NCBI GenBank assembly: GCA_947385425.1
Contig: CANDKY010000003.1
Coordinates: 30,467-94,466 of the forward strand
DNA length: 64,000 bases
Source of the DNA: an uncultured Lachnospiraceae bacterium
Lineage (GTDB): Bacteria; Bacillota; Clostridia; Lachnospirales; Lachnospiraceae
Direction of reading: 5' to 3'
Shown here: positions 53,300 through 62,672 of the stretch, piece after piece
How positions within the stretch are numbered: the first letter of the stretch is position 1
Layout: every line of letters begins with the position of its first letter
Notes under the pieces: model-generated
The model's input: the letters and a program-made list of their open reading frames with translations, nothing else
The model's database searches: none
Told to the model about the DNA's origin: nothing
Position numbers and translations under genes: made by a program

Positions 53300-54970
53300 A
53301 TGAAGACGGATATTCAGATCGCACAGGAAGCAGTAATGGAACCAATCCTCAAAGTGGCGGAGGGGCTTCATATGGAAGCCGATGATTTGGAACTGTACGG
53401 AAAATATAAAGCGAAGATTTCGGACAGTTACCTGAAAAGAATAGAGGGGAACCCTGATGGGAAACTGGTGCTTGTTACGGCGGTAAACCCTACGCCTGCC
53501 GGGGAGGGGAAGACTACGGTCACTGTCGGCCTTGGGCAGGCGTTTTGCAGGCTGGGCAAAAATACGGTGATTGCCCTGCGCGAGCCGTCTTTGGGCCCTT
53601 GCTTCGGCATCAAAGGGGGTGCGGCAGGGGGCGGTTATGCGCAGGTTGTGCCGATGGAGGATTTGAACCTTCATTTTACAGGGGATTTCCATGCCATTAC
53701 CTCGGCGGATAATCTGCTGGCGGCGATGCTTGATAACCATATCCAGCAGGGGAATTCCCTTGGAATCGATACAAGGCAGATTGTATGGAAGAGATGCCTG
53801 GATATGAACGACCGGGTGCTGCGCAATATCGTGGTTGGCCTGGGCAGTAAAGGGGACGGCACGGTGCGCGAGGATCATTTTGTGATCACTGCCGCTTCGG
53901 AAATTATGGCCGTGCTGTGCCTTTCCGAAGATCTGGAGGATATGAAGGAACGTCTGGGCAGGATGGTGGTGGCCTATGATATGCAGGGCCGGCCGGTGAC
54001 TGCGGCGGATTTGCAGGCGGTCGGGGCAATGGCGGCATTGTTAAAGGATGCTCTGAAGCCGAATCTGATCCAGACACTGGAGCATACGCCCGCGCTTATT
54101 CACGGCGGCCCTTTTGCCAACATAGCCCACGGATGCAATTCGGTGCGGGCGACAAAAGCGGCGATGAAAATGGCGGACTACTGTATTACCGAGGCCGGGT
54201 TCGGTGCGGATTTGGGCGCGGAGAAATTTTTTGATATAAAATGCCGGGCTGCCGGGCTGAAACCGGATGCGGTTGTTCTGGTGGCGACCATACGGGCGTT
54301 AAAGTATAACGGCGGTGTGGCGAAGGCGGATCTGAATGCGGAAAATCCTGCTGCTTTGGAAAAAGGAATTGCCAATCTGGGCAAGCATATTGAAAACCTG
54401 CAGAAATATAAGCTGCCTGTGGTGGTGGCGCTGAATTCCTTTGTTTCGGATACGGAGGCGGAGGTTTCTTATGTCAGGAATTACTGTGAGGAGAGAAATT
54501 GTGCTTTTGCCGTGGCCAGAGTATGGGAAAAGGGCGGCGAGGGCGGTATAGAGCTGGCAAAGGAAGTACTTACGGCCCTGGAGACGAAAGAGAGCCATTT
54601 CGAACCGCTTTATAAAGAGGAACTTACTTTAAAGGAAAAGATAGAAACCGTGGCCGGGGAAATTTACGGGGCGGCGTCGGTCAGCTATTCGCCTGCCGCG
54701 GAGCTTCAGTTAAAGAAGCTGGAGGAACTGGGATTCGGCAGATTCCCTGTCTGCATGGCCAAGACGCAGTATTCCCTGTCGGACGACCCGAAACTGCTGG
54801 GCAGGCCGGAAGGGTATGCGCTGCAGGTACGGGAAGTTTATGTGTCGGCAGGCGCAGGGTTTGTAGTCGTTTTGACCGGTGCGGTTATGACTATGCCGGG
54901 GCTTCCAGGGGAGCCGGCGGCGTTCAGGATTGATGTGGACAGCAACGGCCTGGTGACAGGGCTGTTTTGA
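53300..54970 (+). CDS. fhs: Formate-tetrahydrofolate ligase
   Basis: A 556-residue ATP-dependent ligase forming 10-formyltetrahydrofolate, an entry step of one-carbon metabolism and of the methyl branch of acetogenesis. The P-loop is [15 protein letters not shown] (Lys 71), followed by [20 protein letters not shown] and FTGDFHAIT. The C-terminus contains [11 protein letters not shown]. Complete. AAGAAGAGG precedes ATG 53300, 48 bases after the ftsK stop. folD follows after 45 bases, making a one-carbon pair. Confidence 0.97.
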   Translation: MKTDIQIAQEAVMEPILKVAEGLHMEADDLELYGKYKAKISDSYLKRIEGNPDGKLVLVTAVNPTPAGEGKTTVTVGLGQAFCRLGKNTVIALREPSLGPCFGIKGGAAGGGYAQVVPMEDLNLHFTGDFHAITSADNLLAAMLDNHIQQGNSLGIDTRQIVWKRCLDMNDRVLRNIVVGLGSKGDGTVREDHFVITAASEIMAVLCLSEDLEDMKERLGRMVVAYDMQGRPVTAADLQAVGAMAALLKDALKPNLIQTLEHTPALIHGGPFANIAHGCNSVRATKAAMKMADYCITEAGFGADLGAEKFFDIKCRAAGLKPDAVVLVATIRALKYNGGVAKADLNAENPAALEKGIANLGKHIENLQKYKLPVVVALNSFVSDTEAEVSYVRNYCEERNCAFAVARVWEKGGEGGIELAKEVLTALETKESHFEPLYKEELTLKEKIETVAGEIYGAASVSYSPAAELQLKKLEELGFGRFPVCMAKTQYSLSDDPKLLGRPEGYALQVREVYVSAGAGFVVVLTGAVMTMPGLPGEPAAFRIDVDSNGLVTGLF

Positions 54971-55015
54971 GAAGAGGGCTGCAGAATATATGTGAAGGAA
55001 GGATGGATACAAAGA

Positions 55016-55849
55016 ATGGCACAGGTGATTGACGGGAAAGCGATTTCGGCGCAGATAAAAGAGGAGCTGAAGGAGAGGGTGGCGGCGATGAAAGCGGAGG
55101 GGACGGAAATAACCCTTGCGGTCATCCAGGTGGGAGAGGATCCGGCTTCCAGTGTCTATGTCGGAAATAAGAAAAAAGCGTGTGCGTATGTGGGGATCCG
55201 GTCTTTGGCATATGAATTGCCGGAGGAGACGACGGAGAAGGAATTGCTGGATTTGATTGCGGAGCTGAACGGCAGGAAGGATGTCAATGGGATTCTTGTG
55301 CAGCTTCCGCTGCCGGGACAAATTGACGAAGATAAGGTGATCGGGGCGATCTGCCCGGATAAGGATGTGGATGGCTTTCATCCCCAGAGCGTGGGCCGGC
55401 TCTGTATCGGGCAGCCGGGTTTTGTTTCCTGTACGCCGGCAGGCATTATACAGCTTTTAAAACGTTCAGGCATTGAAATAGCCGGAAAAGAGTGCGTGGT
55501 GGCAGGACGGAGCAATATTGTCGGGAAGCCTATGGCGCTGCTGCTGTTAAGGGAAAACGGGACGGTTACGGTAGCGCATTCCAAAACGAAGGATTTGAAG
55601 GAAGTGACAAAAAGGGCGGATATTCTTGTCGTGGCGGTCGGAAAGCCGAAAATGATTACGAGGGAATATGTGAAAGAGGGGGCAGTTGTGATCGATGTAG
55701 GCATTCATCGGAATGAAAATAATAAATTGTGCGGGGATGTGGATTATGAAGACGTGGCGCCTGTGTGCAGTGCGATTACTCCGGTCCCGGGAGGGGTAGG
55801 CCCCATGACGATAGCCATGCTGATGAATAACTGCGTGGAGTCAACGTGA
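55016..55849 (+). CDS. folD: Methylenetetrahydrofolate dehydrogenase / methenyl cyclohydrolase FolD
   Basis: A 277-residue bifunctional enzyme interconverting methylene-, methenyl- and 10-formyltetrahydrofolate. The catalytic region has SSVYVGNKKKACAYVGI with the YxxxK motif, the folate loop VQLPLPGQID, PDKDVDGFHP, the NAD(P) loop GRSNIVGKPMALLL and the C-terminal TPVPGGVGPMTIAML. Start: ATG 55016; an earlier in-frame GTG at 54992 is possible, as the ribosome site GGAAGGATGG lies between them. It acts with the upstream Fhs. Its stop codon is inside a copy of the stop-linked repeat. Confidence 0.96.
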   Translation: MAQVIDGKAISAQIKEELKERVAAMKAEGTEITLAVIQVGEDPASSVYVGNKKKACAYVGIRSLAYELPEETTEKELLDLIAELNGRKDVNGILVQLPLPGQIDEDKVIGAICPDKDVDGFHPQSVGRLCIGQPGFVSCTPAGIIQLLKRSGIEIAGKECVVAGRSNIVGKPMALLLLRENGTVTVAHSKTKDLKEVTKRADILVVAVGKPKMITREYVKEGAVVIDVGIHRNENNKLCGDVDYEDVAPVCSAITPVPGGVGPMTIAMLMNNCVEST

Positions 55850-55961
55850 AAAGAAGCTCTGAGGTGTCAAAGGACGCCGCCTAAGAGCTTCCGGGATTTG
55901 TGATGCGCAGCATTGCAAATCCATTTCACGTGGAAGAATGCCCAGAGGGCATTCTTCCGGG
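55845..55961 (+). repeat. Stop-codon-linked multi-hairpin element, copy 5
   Basis: The folD stop TGA (55847-55849) is part of the outer stem CGTGAAA. Hairpin 2 reads GGGATTTGTGATGC with GCATTGCAAATCC and hairpin 3 GGAAGAATGCCC with GGGCATTCTTCC. Both differ from copy 1 by paired changes. The closing arm is TTTCACG. The tail TTATTCATGGAGG and GGATTTGGGCTGCCGC matches that of other copies, and a GCCGCATCGCGGC hairpin follows. Confidence 0.88.
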
Positions 55962-56025
55962 TTATTCATGGAGGATTTGGGCTGCCGCATCGCGGCATGG
56001 GTACAGGTAAGAAAGGTATAGGGTT

Positions 56026-57588
56026 ATGAAATGTCCAAAATGCGGATATGAGCTGACGGAAGGCCATTTGTATTGCGATCACTGCGGGGAGGAGATACGG
56101 ATTGTACCGGATTTCGAACCGGAGATAGAGCGGGAAATGACAGAGACCCTGGCAACCCTGTTCGTAGAACTGGCAGAAGAGACAGCACCGGAATTTCCGG
56201 AAGAAAAGGATGAAGGGGAAGGGCCGGGATTAAAGCTTGAAGGGGACAGCGGGAACGGCCTCCCGTCAGACAGGGGAAATGGAAAAAACGGGGAAAGTAA
56301 AGCGGAAGAAGGAAGTAAAAAGGCGGGAAAGCATAAAGGTAAGAATGCAAAGAAAAAAGGTAGCCCGGGTAAAATAGCAGGCGCGGCCTGTATACTTCTG
56401 CTGATGGCAGCGGCGGCAGCGGCATGGGGGAATTACAGTTACCGCAGCCTGTATTCCGTGGAATACCAGGTGCATGAAGCGGAGGAAGAGGCGGCGCTGG
56501 AGCGGTATACGCAGGCAATTACATGGATGGAGAAGGCGCACGAGCTGGATCCGGGGAATGCGGATATACTTTTTCAGATAGCGGATTATTATGACGTGCA
56601 GGGGAAAAATGATATGGTTCTGTCAACGATGGAGCAGATTTTGCATAAACCTGATATTTACGGGGATACCGCCGAAGAAAAGGCTTATGAAAAGACGATA
56701 AAAATATATGAGGAGCTGGGGGAATACCAGGCGATCAGCCGGCTGCTGAAAAGCTGTGACAGGGAGGATATTGTGACACAGTTCCAGCAATTTCTGGCTA
56801 AACCGCCGGAATTCAGTTATGAGGGGGCCAGGTATAAGGAGGTGCTTCCCCTGAAACTCAGTGCCAATACTTCAGGAAAGATTTACTATACACTGGACGG
56901 AACCAGGCCAGACAGGGACAGTATGGTATACACGGCGCCGATTTTCCTGGAAATGGGTTCTTATATTGTGACGGCTTATTTTGTCAATGATTACGGTATT
57001 GAAAGCGAAGTGGTTTCCAACACTTACCATATAGAGGTCCAGGCGCCTGCCCCGCCGGAAGTTTCCGTTTACAGCGGGGAGTATGATGCGCCGCGCATGA
57101 TAGAGGTGGAGGTGCCGGAGGGCTGTACGGTATATTATACGGCGGACGGCTCGGATCCGACAATAGACAGTCCGCGTTATGTAACAGCGATTTCCATGCC
57201 TTTGGGGGAATCTGTCTATAAATTTATTGCGGTCAGTCCGGAAGGGGCGGTCAGCGAGGCTACGGAGCGAAATTATAAGTTGGTTTTACATACGGATATA
57301 ACGACGGATATGGCAGTGGCCAATGTGATCCAGGCGCTGATGCGCGCGGATGTGCTTTTGGATGAAAGCGGGAAACTGCGGGGAATGAGCGGGCGCAATG
57401 TTTATAAATACAATGCGGTGGTAAGGATCGAGGGAAGCGGCGATTACTATGTGGTTTATGAGTATTATGAGGATGCCACGGGGATTCAGTCCAAGACGGA
57501 GCGGATGTACGGGGTGAATGTACAGACCGGGTTTGCCTGCAGGATTACTTATGATACGGAGGGGAAAATTGTGCTGGTGGATATTTAG
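56026..57588 (+). CDS. Zinc-ribbon membrane protein with TPR and chitobiase-like repeats
   Basis: A 520-residue protein. An N-terminal zinc ribbon (MKCPKCGYELTEGHLYCDHC) and an acidic/basic linker lead to one transmembrane helix near 117-136 (IAGAACILLLMAAAAAAWGN). A TPR-like region follows (about 145-250: YTQAITWMEKAHELDPGNAD). Then come two chitobiase/hexosaminidase C-terminal-type beta domains (YYTLDGTRPDRDSMVYTAPI and YYTADGSDPTIDSPRYVTAI) and a C-terminal alpha/beta domain. Likely topology: ribbon in the cytoplasm, the rest outside. AGAAAGG precedes ATG 56026. The ligand is unknown. Confidence 0.82.
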   Translation: MKCPKCGYELTEGHLYCDHCGEEIRIVPDFEPEIEREMTETLATLFVELAEETAPEFPEEKDEGEGPGLKLEGDSGNGLPSDRGNGKNGESKAEEGSKKAGKHKGKNAKKKGSPGKIAGAACILLLMAAAAAAWGNYSYRSLYSVEYQVHEAEEEAALERYTQAITWMEKAHELDPGNADILFQIADYYDVQGKNDMVLSTMEQILHKPDIYGDTAEEKAYEKTIKIYEELGEYQAISRLLKSCDREDIVTQFQQFLAKPPEFSYEGARYKEVLPLKLSANTSGKIYYTLDGTRPDRDSMVYTAPIFLEMGSYIVTAYFVNDYGIESEVVSNTYHIEVQAPAPPEVSVYSGEYDAPRMIEVEVPEGCTVYYTADGSDPTIDSPRYVTAISMPLGESVYKFIAVSPEGAVSEATERNYKLVLHTDITTDMAVANVIQALMRADVLLDESGKLRGMSGRNVYKYNAVVRIEGSGDYYVVYEYYEDATGIQSKTERMYGVNVQTGFACRITYDTEGKIVLVDI

Positions 57589-57839
57589 GCCGGTATTGCC
57601 CGGTACTCCATCCGGGAGGGGGAAAGCGCGCCGGGATTCTAATAAATGAGTTGCGTTTTTGTAAGTTTTCCATTATTATAGTCAGTAATGGTTTACGTGC
57701 AGTGAGGAACTGTAAAGAAATAAAAGCCGTTTCAGGATTTAAGCGGATATGCCGGGAACTGGAAAACAGGCGCCGGGCAGCCATAGATCCAGAGGAATCA
57801 GTGAACATCATTATGGGCAATGATTGCACTGCTGGTTCG

Positions 57840-57882
57840 CGGCATGGCGGTTTGGCGGCGGAACTGGAATAGGAGGGATAAG
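57840..57882 (+). promoter_or_regulatory. nfnA leader with single RBS-linked motif
   Basis: GGCATGGCGGTTTGGC is followed by GGAACTGGAATAGGAGGG at the nfnA start. This is the same last-unit form that ends the rex and yebC arrays, but without tandem copies. The remainder of the gap 57589-57839 shows no convincing gene; an open frame at 57651-57872 has no ribosome site and is not called. No clear promoter was found. Confidence 0.55.
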
Positions 57883-58761
57883 ATGTACAAAATTTTGGAG
57901 GCGAAGGAGCTGGCGGCGAACATTTACCTTATGGTAGTGGAAGCAAAGCGTGTGGCTAAGAAGTGCCAGCCCGGGCAGTTTATTATTGTCAGAATGGATG
58001 AGGAGGGCGAGAGGATCCCGCTCACTATCTGTGATTATAACAGGGAAGATGGAACGGTTACTATCGTTTTCCAGACGGTAGGGGCTGAGACGAAGAGGAT
58101 GGCCGGGCTGAAAGCGGGGGATAGTTTCCATGATTTCGTTGGGCCGTTAGGATGCCCTTCGGAGTTTGTAAGCGAGCCGGCGGAAGCGTTAAAGAAGAAA
58201 AATATGCTCTTTGTGGCGGGCGGCGTAGGCACTGCACCAGTCTACCCGCAGGTGAAGTGGCTGAAGGAGAGAGGGATTGCAGCGGATGTTATTGTGGGCG
58301 CGAAGACGAAAGAACTGCTGATTCTGGAAAAGGAAATGGAGGCAGTGGCAGGGAACCTGTATGTGACGACGGATGATGGTTCTTACGGAAGGAGCGGGAT
58401 GGTGACACAGACTATCAAAGAACTGGTGGAAGAGGGGAAACATTACGATGTCTGTGTGGCGATCGGGCCGATGATTATGATGAAGTTTGTCTGCAAAATG
58501 ACGGAGGAACTGGGTATACCTACGATTGTCAGCCTGAACCCGATTATGGTGGACGGCACAGGGATGTGCGGCGCGTGCCGTGTGACAGTGGATGGGAAGG
58601 TAAAGTTTGCCTGTGTGGACGGGCCGGAATTTGACGGCCATAAGGTGGATTTTGACCAGGCGATGAAACGCCAGCAGATATATAAGACTGCGGAAGGCAG
58701 GGCGCTCCTGAAAATGCAGGAGGGCGATACGCATCACGGCGGATGCGGGCAGTGCGGCTGA
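57883..58761 (+). CDS. nfnA: NADH-dependent reduced ferredoxin:NADP+ oxidoreductase, subunit A
   Basis: A 292-residue FAD and [2Fe-2S] flavoprotein of the NfnA/dihydroorotate dehydrogenase electron-transfer type. FAD binding: ERIPLTICDYN. NAD(P) binding: FVAGGVGTAPVYPQ. The cluster cysteines lie in DGTGMCGACRVTVDGKVKF, then CVDGPEFDGH. With the next gene it forms the bifurcating transhydrogenase NfnAB, which couples ferredoxin and NADH oxidation to NADP+ reduction in anaerobes. AGGAGGG precedes ATG 57883. The two genes are 141 bases apart. Confidence 0.9.
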   Translation: MYKILEAKELAANIYLMVVEAKRVAKKCQPGQFIIVRMDEEGERIPLTICDYNREDGTVTIVFQTVGAETKRMAGLKAGDSFHDFVGPLGCPSEFVSEPAEALKKKNMLFVAGGVGTAPVYPQVKWLKERGIAADVIVGAKTKELLILEKEMEAVAGNLYVTTDDGSYGRSGMVTQTIKELVEEGKHYDVCVAIGPMIMMKFVCKMTEELGIPTIVSLNPIMVDGTGMCGACRVTVDGKVKFACVDGPEFDGHKVDFDQAMKRQQIYKTAEGRALLKMQEGDTHHGGCGQCG

Positions 58762-58902
58762 TAAAGATTTCCTGGAAGTTTTGGCATTGTCCGTAATGCG
58801 GTATGCTGTGGGATACAGAATCGTTTATGGAATAAAACGGCAAAATATTGTTTCCGGTATATCCGGGTCAGACGAATAACAGAGCGGAGGATATCAGATA
58901 TT

Positions 58903-60288
58903 ATGGATGTATTGAAGAAAGTTCCTGTGCGCGAACAGGAAGCGAAGGTGCGTGCTGCCAATTTTGAGGAAGTATGCCTTGGATACAATAAAGAGGAAGC
59001 GATGGAAGAGGCATCCAGATGCATTAACTGTAAAAATGCACAGTGTATCAAAGGATGTCCGGTGGCGATTAATATCCCGGGTTTCATAGAGAAAGTCAAG
59101 GACGGGGATGTGGAAGCCGCTTATCAGGTAATCAGCCAGGCCAGCGCCCTGCCGGCGGTCTGTGGCCGTGTATGCCCGCAGGAGAGCCAGTGTGAGGGGA
59201 AATGTATCCGTGGTATTAAAGGTGAGCCTGTTTCCATTGGCAAGCTGGAGCGGTTTGTGGCAGACTGGGCAAGGGAGAACGGAATCAAACCCGAAGGGGC
59301 GAAGGAGAAGAACGGGAAAAAGGTGGCAGTGATCGGTTCAGGCCCTGCGGGCTTAACCTGCGCGGGCGATCTGGCCAAGATGGGCTATGAGGTAACGATT
59401 TTTGAAGCGCTTCATGAGCCGGGCGGCGTGCTTGTGTACGGGATACCTGAATTCCGGCTTCCGAAAGCGGATGTGGTTGCTAAGGAAATTGAGAATGTGA
59501 AAGCCCTGGGCGTGAAGATAGAGACAAATGTGGTGGTGGGGAAATCCGTTACTATAGATGAACTGTTGGAAGAAGAGGGTTTTGATGCGGTATTTATCGG
59601 TTCCGGCGCGGGACTGCCCAAATTCATGGGGATTCCGGGCGAGCAGGCAAACGGTGTATTTTCCGCCAATGAATATCTGACCAGAAGCAATCTGATGAAA
59701 GCATTTGATGAGGATTCCAATACACCGATTATGCGGGGGCGGAAGGTGGCTGTCGTCGGCGGCGGAAATGTGGCGATGGATGCCGCAAGAACGGCCCTGC
59801 GTCTTGGCGCGGAAGTACATATCGTGTACAGAAGGAGTGAAGAGGAGCTTCCGGCCAGGGTGGAGGAAGTCCATCATGCAAAGGAAGAAGGCATTATTTT
59901 TGACCTGCTTACCAACCCGGTGGAAATACTGACAGATGACAACGGCTGGGTGAACGGCATGAAATGCGTGCGTATGGAGCTGGGCGAGCCGGATGAGTCG
60001 GGAAGGAGAAGGCCGGTGGTGAAGCAGGGTTCAGAATTTGTGATAGAAGTCGATACGGTTATTATGTCATTGGGGACTTCGCCGAATCCGCTGATTTCGT
60101 CAACGACGGAGGGCCTGGAGACGAATAAGTGGAAATGTATTGTGGCGGATGAGGAATTTGGCAGGACGACAAAGGAAGGCGTGTATGCCGGCGGTGACGC
60201 GGTGACAGGCGCGGCGACGGTGATCCTGGCTATGGGTGCGGGGAAGGCCGGCGCGAAAGGGATTGATGAGTATTTGAGAAATAAGTAG
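58903..60288 (+). CDS. nfnB: NfnB / glutamate synthase small-subunit-like flavoprotein
   Basis: A 461-residue protein of the GltD-like family. The N-terminal cluster-binding part has CINCKNAQCIKGCPVAINIP and CGRVCPQESQCEGKC. The FAD-binding motif is VIGSGPAGLTCAGDLAKMGY and the NADPH-binding motif VVGGGNVAMDAARTALRLG. The C-terminal GGDAVTGAATVILAMGAG completes the FAD site. Annotation as GltA or GltD is common, but with nfnA directly upstream and no glutamate synthase large subunit nearby, NfnB is preferred. The ribosome site before ATG 58903 is weak (GCGGAGG at a distance). Confidence 0.9.
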   Translation: MDVLKKVPVREQEAKVRAANFEEVCLGYNKEEAMEEASRCINCKNAQCIKGCPVAINIPGFIEKVKDGDVEAAYQVISQASALPAVCGRVCPQESQCEGKCIRGIKGEPVSIGKLERFVADWARENGIKPEGAKEKNGKKVAVIGSGPAGLTCAGDLAKMGYEVTIFEALHEPGGVLVYGIPEFRLPKADVVAKEIENVKALGVKIETNVVVGKSVTIDELLEEEGFDAVFIGSGAGLPKFMGIPGEQANGVFSANEYLTRSNLMKAFDEDSNTPIMRGRKVAVVGGGNVAMDAARTALRLGAEVHIVYRRSEEELPARVEEVHHAKEEGIIFDLLTNPVEILTDDNGWVNGMKCVRMELGEPDESGRRRPVVKQGSEFVIEVDTVIMSLGTSPNPLISSTTEGLETNKWKCIVADEEFGRTTKEGVYAGGDAVTGAATVILAMGAGKAGAKGIDEYLRNK

Positions 60289-60295
60289 GGAAATG

Positions 60296-60580
60296 CGGAT
60301 AGGCAGCCATTGGCACTTTTAGGGATCGTATCCCGACAGGCCAATGGTTGTTCGTTTAAGTTAATGCCATTGGCTTTGAACCAATGTCATTAACTTAAGC
60401 GCCCTGCCCGCTCCAAAACCATACATCCCCTTTCAGACGCGCTTTCGCTCACGGCAGACGCAACGGTACTAAGGCGCCAAAACACGGCGCCTAAGTGCCG
60501 GCGTCTTTCAATGGTCTGAAAGGGGACATATGGTTCCGGGCAGGCAGAGCGCTTAAGTTAATGCCATTGGCTTTGAACAA
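60296..60580. repeat. Long palindromic element with nested hairpins
   Basis: CATTAACTTAAGCGCC and CATCCCCTTTCAGAC on the left (60388-60438) pair with GTCTGAAAGGGGACAT and GCGCTTAAGTTAATG on the right (60514-60563). The arms are about 50 bases with a few mismatches. Inside are GACGC/GCGTC and the hairpin CTAAGGCGCC with GGCGCCTAAG, which resembles hairpin 1 of the stop-linked element. GCCATTGGCTTTGAA occurs twice (60366 and 60563). No gene is visible in 60289-60620. Confidence 0.7.
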
Positions 60581-60620
60581 TAACTCTGGGGCGATAAGAG
60601 GAAATTCTAATCATGTGCAG

Positions 60621-60648
60621 TTGTAAAAAGAAGGGAATCTGTTATAAT
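60621..60648 (+). promoter_or_regulatory. Sigma-A-type promoter of the Rpn nuclease gene
   Basis: TTGTAA (60621-60626) and TATAAT (60643-60648) are separated by 16 bases, 96 bases before the gene at 60744. Confidence 0.6.
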
Positions 60649-60743
60649 ATAATTGAGGAAAGAAGTTGAAAGAATCAGAAGGGATAAGAAATATATTTAA
60701 GGTTGGGACAATTAAATTGTCCGGTTTAAAAGGATAAAGATGT

Positions 60744-61634
60744 ATGAAAAATATAAGGGAGTATGCTATGGGAAATGAAATAGATAAGAAGACAGGGGAT
60801 TACAGTATTTGGGATGGGCTGGGGATATCCAATGATTTCCTGTTTGGCAAGGTTATGCAGAACCCGGAACTGTGTAAGGAACTTCTGCAGAGAATATTCC
60901 CTGAATTTCTAATAGACCATATTGAATATCCGGAGCTGCAGAAGGGGATCAGGCTGGATGCGGATGCGAAAAGCGTGAGACTGGATGTGTATGTAAAAGA
61001 TGGAAAAGGGACTGTTTATGACATAGAAATGCAGGTGGTGAATACAAAGGAACTTCCCAGGAGAAGCAGATATTATCAAAGTATGATAGACTTGCAAATG
61101 ATAGATAAAGGGCAGACATATAAACAGTTAAACAAGAGTTACATTATTTTCATATGCCCGTTTGATGTATTTTCAGAGGGGAGGCATATCTATACCTTTG
61201 AAAACTTCTGTAAGGAAGACAAAAATATTCGGTTAGGCGATGGGGCTGTAAAGGTATTCCTGAATTCGGAAAGCGGGATGGATGACGTGAGCGGGGAGTT
61301 GAAGGCATTCCTGGATTATGTGGCCGGAAGGAAATCCGGGGATTCTTTTGTCATGAGGCTGGAGGAAGCGGTAAAGGAAGCAAAAAAGAATCGGGAATGG
61401 AGGCATGAATATATGACATTGTTAATGCGTGACCAGGAAAATATTGAAAAGGGAATTGAAAAGGGAATTGAAAAGGGGATTGAAAAGGGGATTGAAAAGG
61501 GTAAAATTTTGGGTTCCATTTTTATGTGCAGGGATTTTGGCCTATCGGATGAGATGATCTCAAAAAAGCTGCAGGAAAAATATCATTTGTCCGAAGAAGA
61601 GGCATTGGAATACCTGCAGGCTGAAATGGCCTGA
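60744..61634 (+). CDS. Rpn-family PD-(D/E)XK nuclease / transposase-like protein
   Basis: A 296-residue member of the recombination-promoting nuclease/putative transposase group. The N-terminal SNDFLFGKVMQNPELCKELL is typical, and the nuclease core has VRLDVYVKDG with Asp, then VYDIEMQVV with the ExQ motif. The C-terminal part contains tandem IEKGIEKGIEKG repeats (five copies of about 12 bases) and a helical tail. ATG 60744 follows AAGGA by 9 bases; ATG 60768 follows AAGGGAG by 7 bases and is equally credible (288 residues). Such genes are usually solitary and dispersed. A truncated relative is at 30857-31402. Confidence 0.85.
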   Translation: MKNIREYAMGNEIDKKTGDYSIWDGLGISNDFLFGKVMQNPELCKELLQRIFPEFLIDHIEYPELQKGIRLDADAKSVRLDVYVKDGKGTVYDIEMQVVNTKELPRRSRYYQSMIDLQMIDKGQTYKQLNKSYIIFICPFDVFSEGRHIYTFENFCKEDKNIRLGDGAVKVFLNSESGMDDVSGELKAFLDYVAGRKSGDSFVMRLEEAVKEAKKNREWRHEYMTLLMRDQENIEKGIEKGIEKGIEKGIEKGKILGSIFMCRDFGLSDEMISKKLQEKYHLSEEEALEYLQAEMA

Positions 61635-61967
61635 TGGGGAGCCGGATACGGAGCGGTATATCAGCCATAAAGATAGGTGCAGGGGAGTTTCCGGGAGTGC
61701 CTGTCAGGCAAACAGGAGTGTTGGTTAAAATAAAGGAGGAATTTCTGTTGTTATATGGGAAATGTCCTTCTTTGTTTTTTGTGGGGCAACAGCGGCTTTT
61801 GCGGCGGCTGATGTTTTGGGCATTGTTTCCCATAGATTTTAAATCTTATGGTGTAAAACCAGTATTGATATGGTACAATGTCGGGAGTGGGCAAAGGGTT
61901 TTATTTAATGACATTGGTTGCGGAGCGCAGCGTGCGTAAAAGATGGCGGCTTGACAAAAGGAAAAGA

Positions 61968-61996
61968 ATGACAAGCGGCGGGTTGGGTATTATAAT
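61968..61996 (+). promoter_or_regulatory. Putative promoter of the DUF1653 gene
   Basis: ATGACA (61968-61973) and TATAAT (61991-61996) are separated by 17 bases, 38 bases upstream of ATG 62034. In the rest of the gap 61635-61967 I see an AAAGGAGG at about 61734 but no start codon with a convincing gene after it. Confidence 0.5.
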
Positions 61997-62033
61997 TGGG
62001 TACTTGAGAACAGGAATGGAAGGTGAGGTTCAT

Positions 62034-62672
62034 ATGCGGCATATACCAAGGGCGCAGGAAATATATCGGCATTTTAAGGGAAAACTTTATCAGATTGTTA
62101 CTGTTGCAAAACACTCGGAGACAGGGGAAGCGTTTGTCGTGTATCAGGCGATGTATGGGAATTTCCAGACGTATGTCCGTCCTCTGGAAATGTTTATGGA
62201 TAAGACGGATCGGGCGAAATATCCTGATGCGGTTCAGGAATATCGGTTTGAATTACAGGATATGGGAAATAATGAGGCAGAGGATATTTCTTTTGCAGGT
62301 ATGCGGCCGGATGATCCGGCTGACAGCGGGTATCCGGGTAGTAATTCCGGGCTTATGTATACCGATGGTGATCCGGAGCCTGCGGCTGCCGATGCATTTT
62401 CCGGCGGGAATGGGGGAGACAGTCTCGGTGAGGAAGATGAAGAAATGAATATTGATCCGATGGTATTGGAATTTCTGGATGCATCCACTTATGGTGAGAG
62501 GCTGAATATCCTGGCAGGGCTGCATTACAGGATTACAGACGATATGATTGATGTTATGGCTATGGCAACGGATATAGAGGTGAAGCCCGGCGATATCGAG
62601 GAACGTTATGTGGAATTGCGAAATTGTTTGTTAAAACTGGAAAAATATGAGTGCAACCGTCTCCGCACTTAG
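62034..62672 (+). CDS. DUF1653-domain protein
   Basis: A 212-residue protein. The N-terminal 75 residues match DUF1653: YRHFKGKLYQIVTVAKHSET, FVVYQAMYGNFQTYVRPLEM, FMDKTD. The middle is acidic and Gly-rich (about 85-135), and the C-terminal part is helical (MVLEFLDASTYGERLNILAG). DUF1653 proteins are small cytoplasmic proteins of unknown function; the extension is common in Lachnospiraceae-type versions. AAGGTGAGG precedes ATG 62034. The frame is open further upstream, but no family similarity lies there. A stop-linked repeat starts at the first base after its TAG. Confidence 0.85.
   Translation: MRHIPRAQEIYRHFKGKLYQIVTVAKHSETGEAFVVYQAMYGNFQTYVRPLEMFMDKTDRAKYPDAVQEYRFELQDMGNNEAEDISFAGMRPDDPADSGYPGSNSGLMYTDGDPEPAAADAFSGGNGGDSLGEEDEEMNIDPMVLEFLDASTYGERLNILAGLHYRITDDMIDVMAMATDIEVKPGDIEERYVELRNCLLKLEKYECNRLRT

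Noticed and set aside
57651-57872. Possible 73-codon gene before nfnA
   Set aside because: No ribosome site, and its 3' end is the RBS-linked leader motif of nfnA.
61634-61939. Possible small gene after the Rpn nuclease
   Set aside because: Overlaps the nuclease stop, no ribosome site at its start and no recognisable domain.
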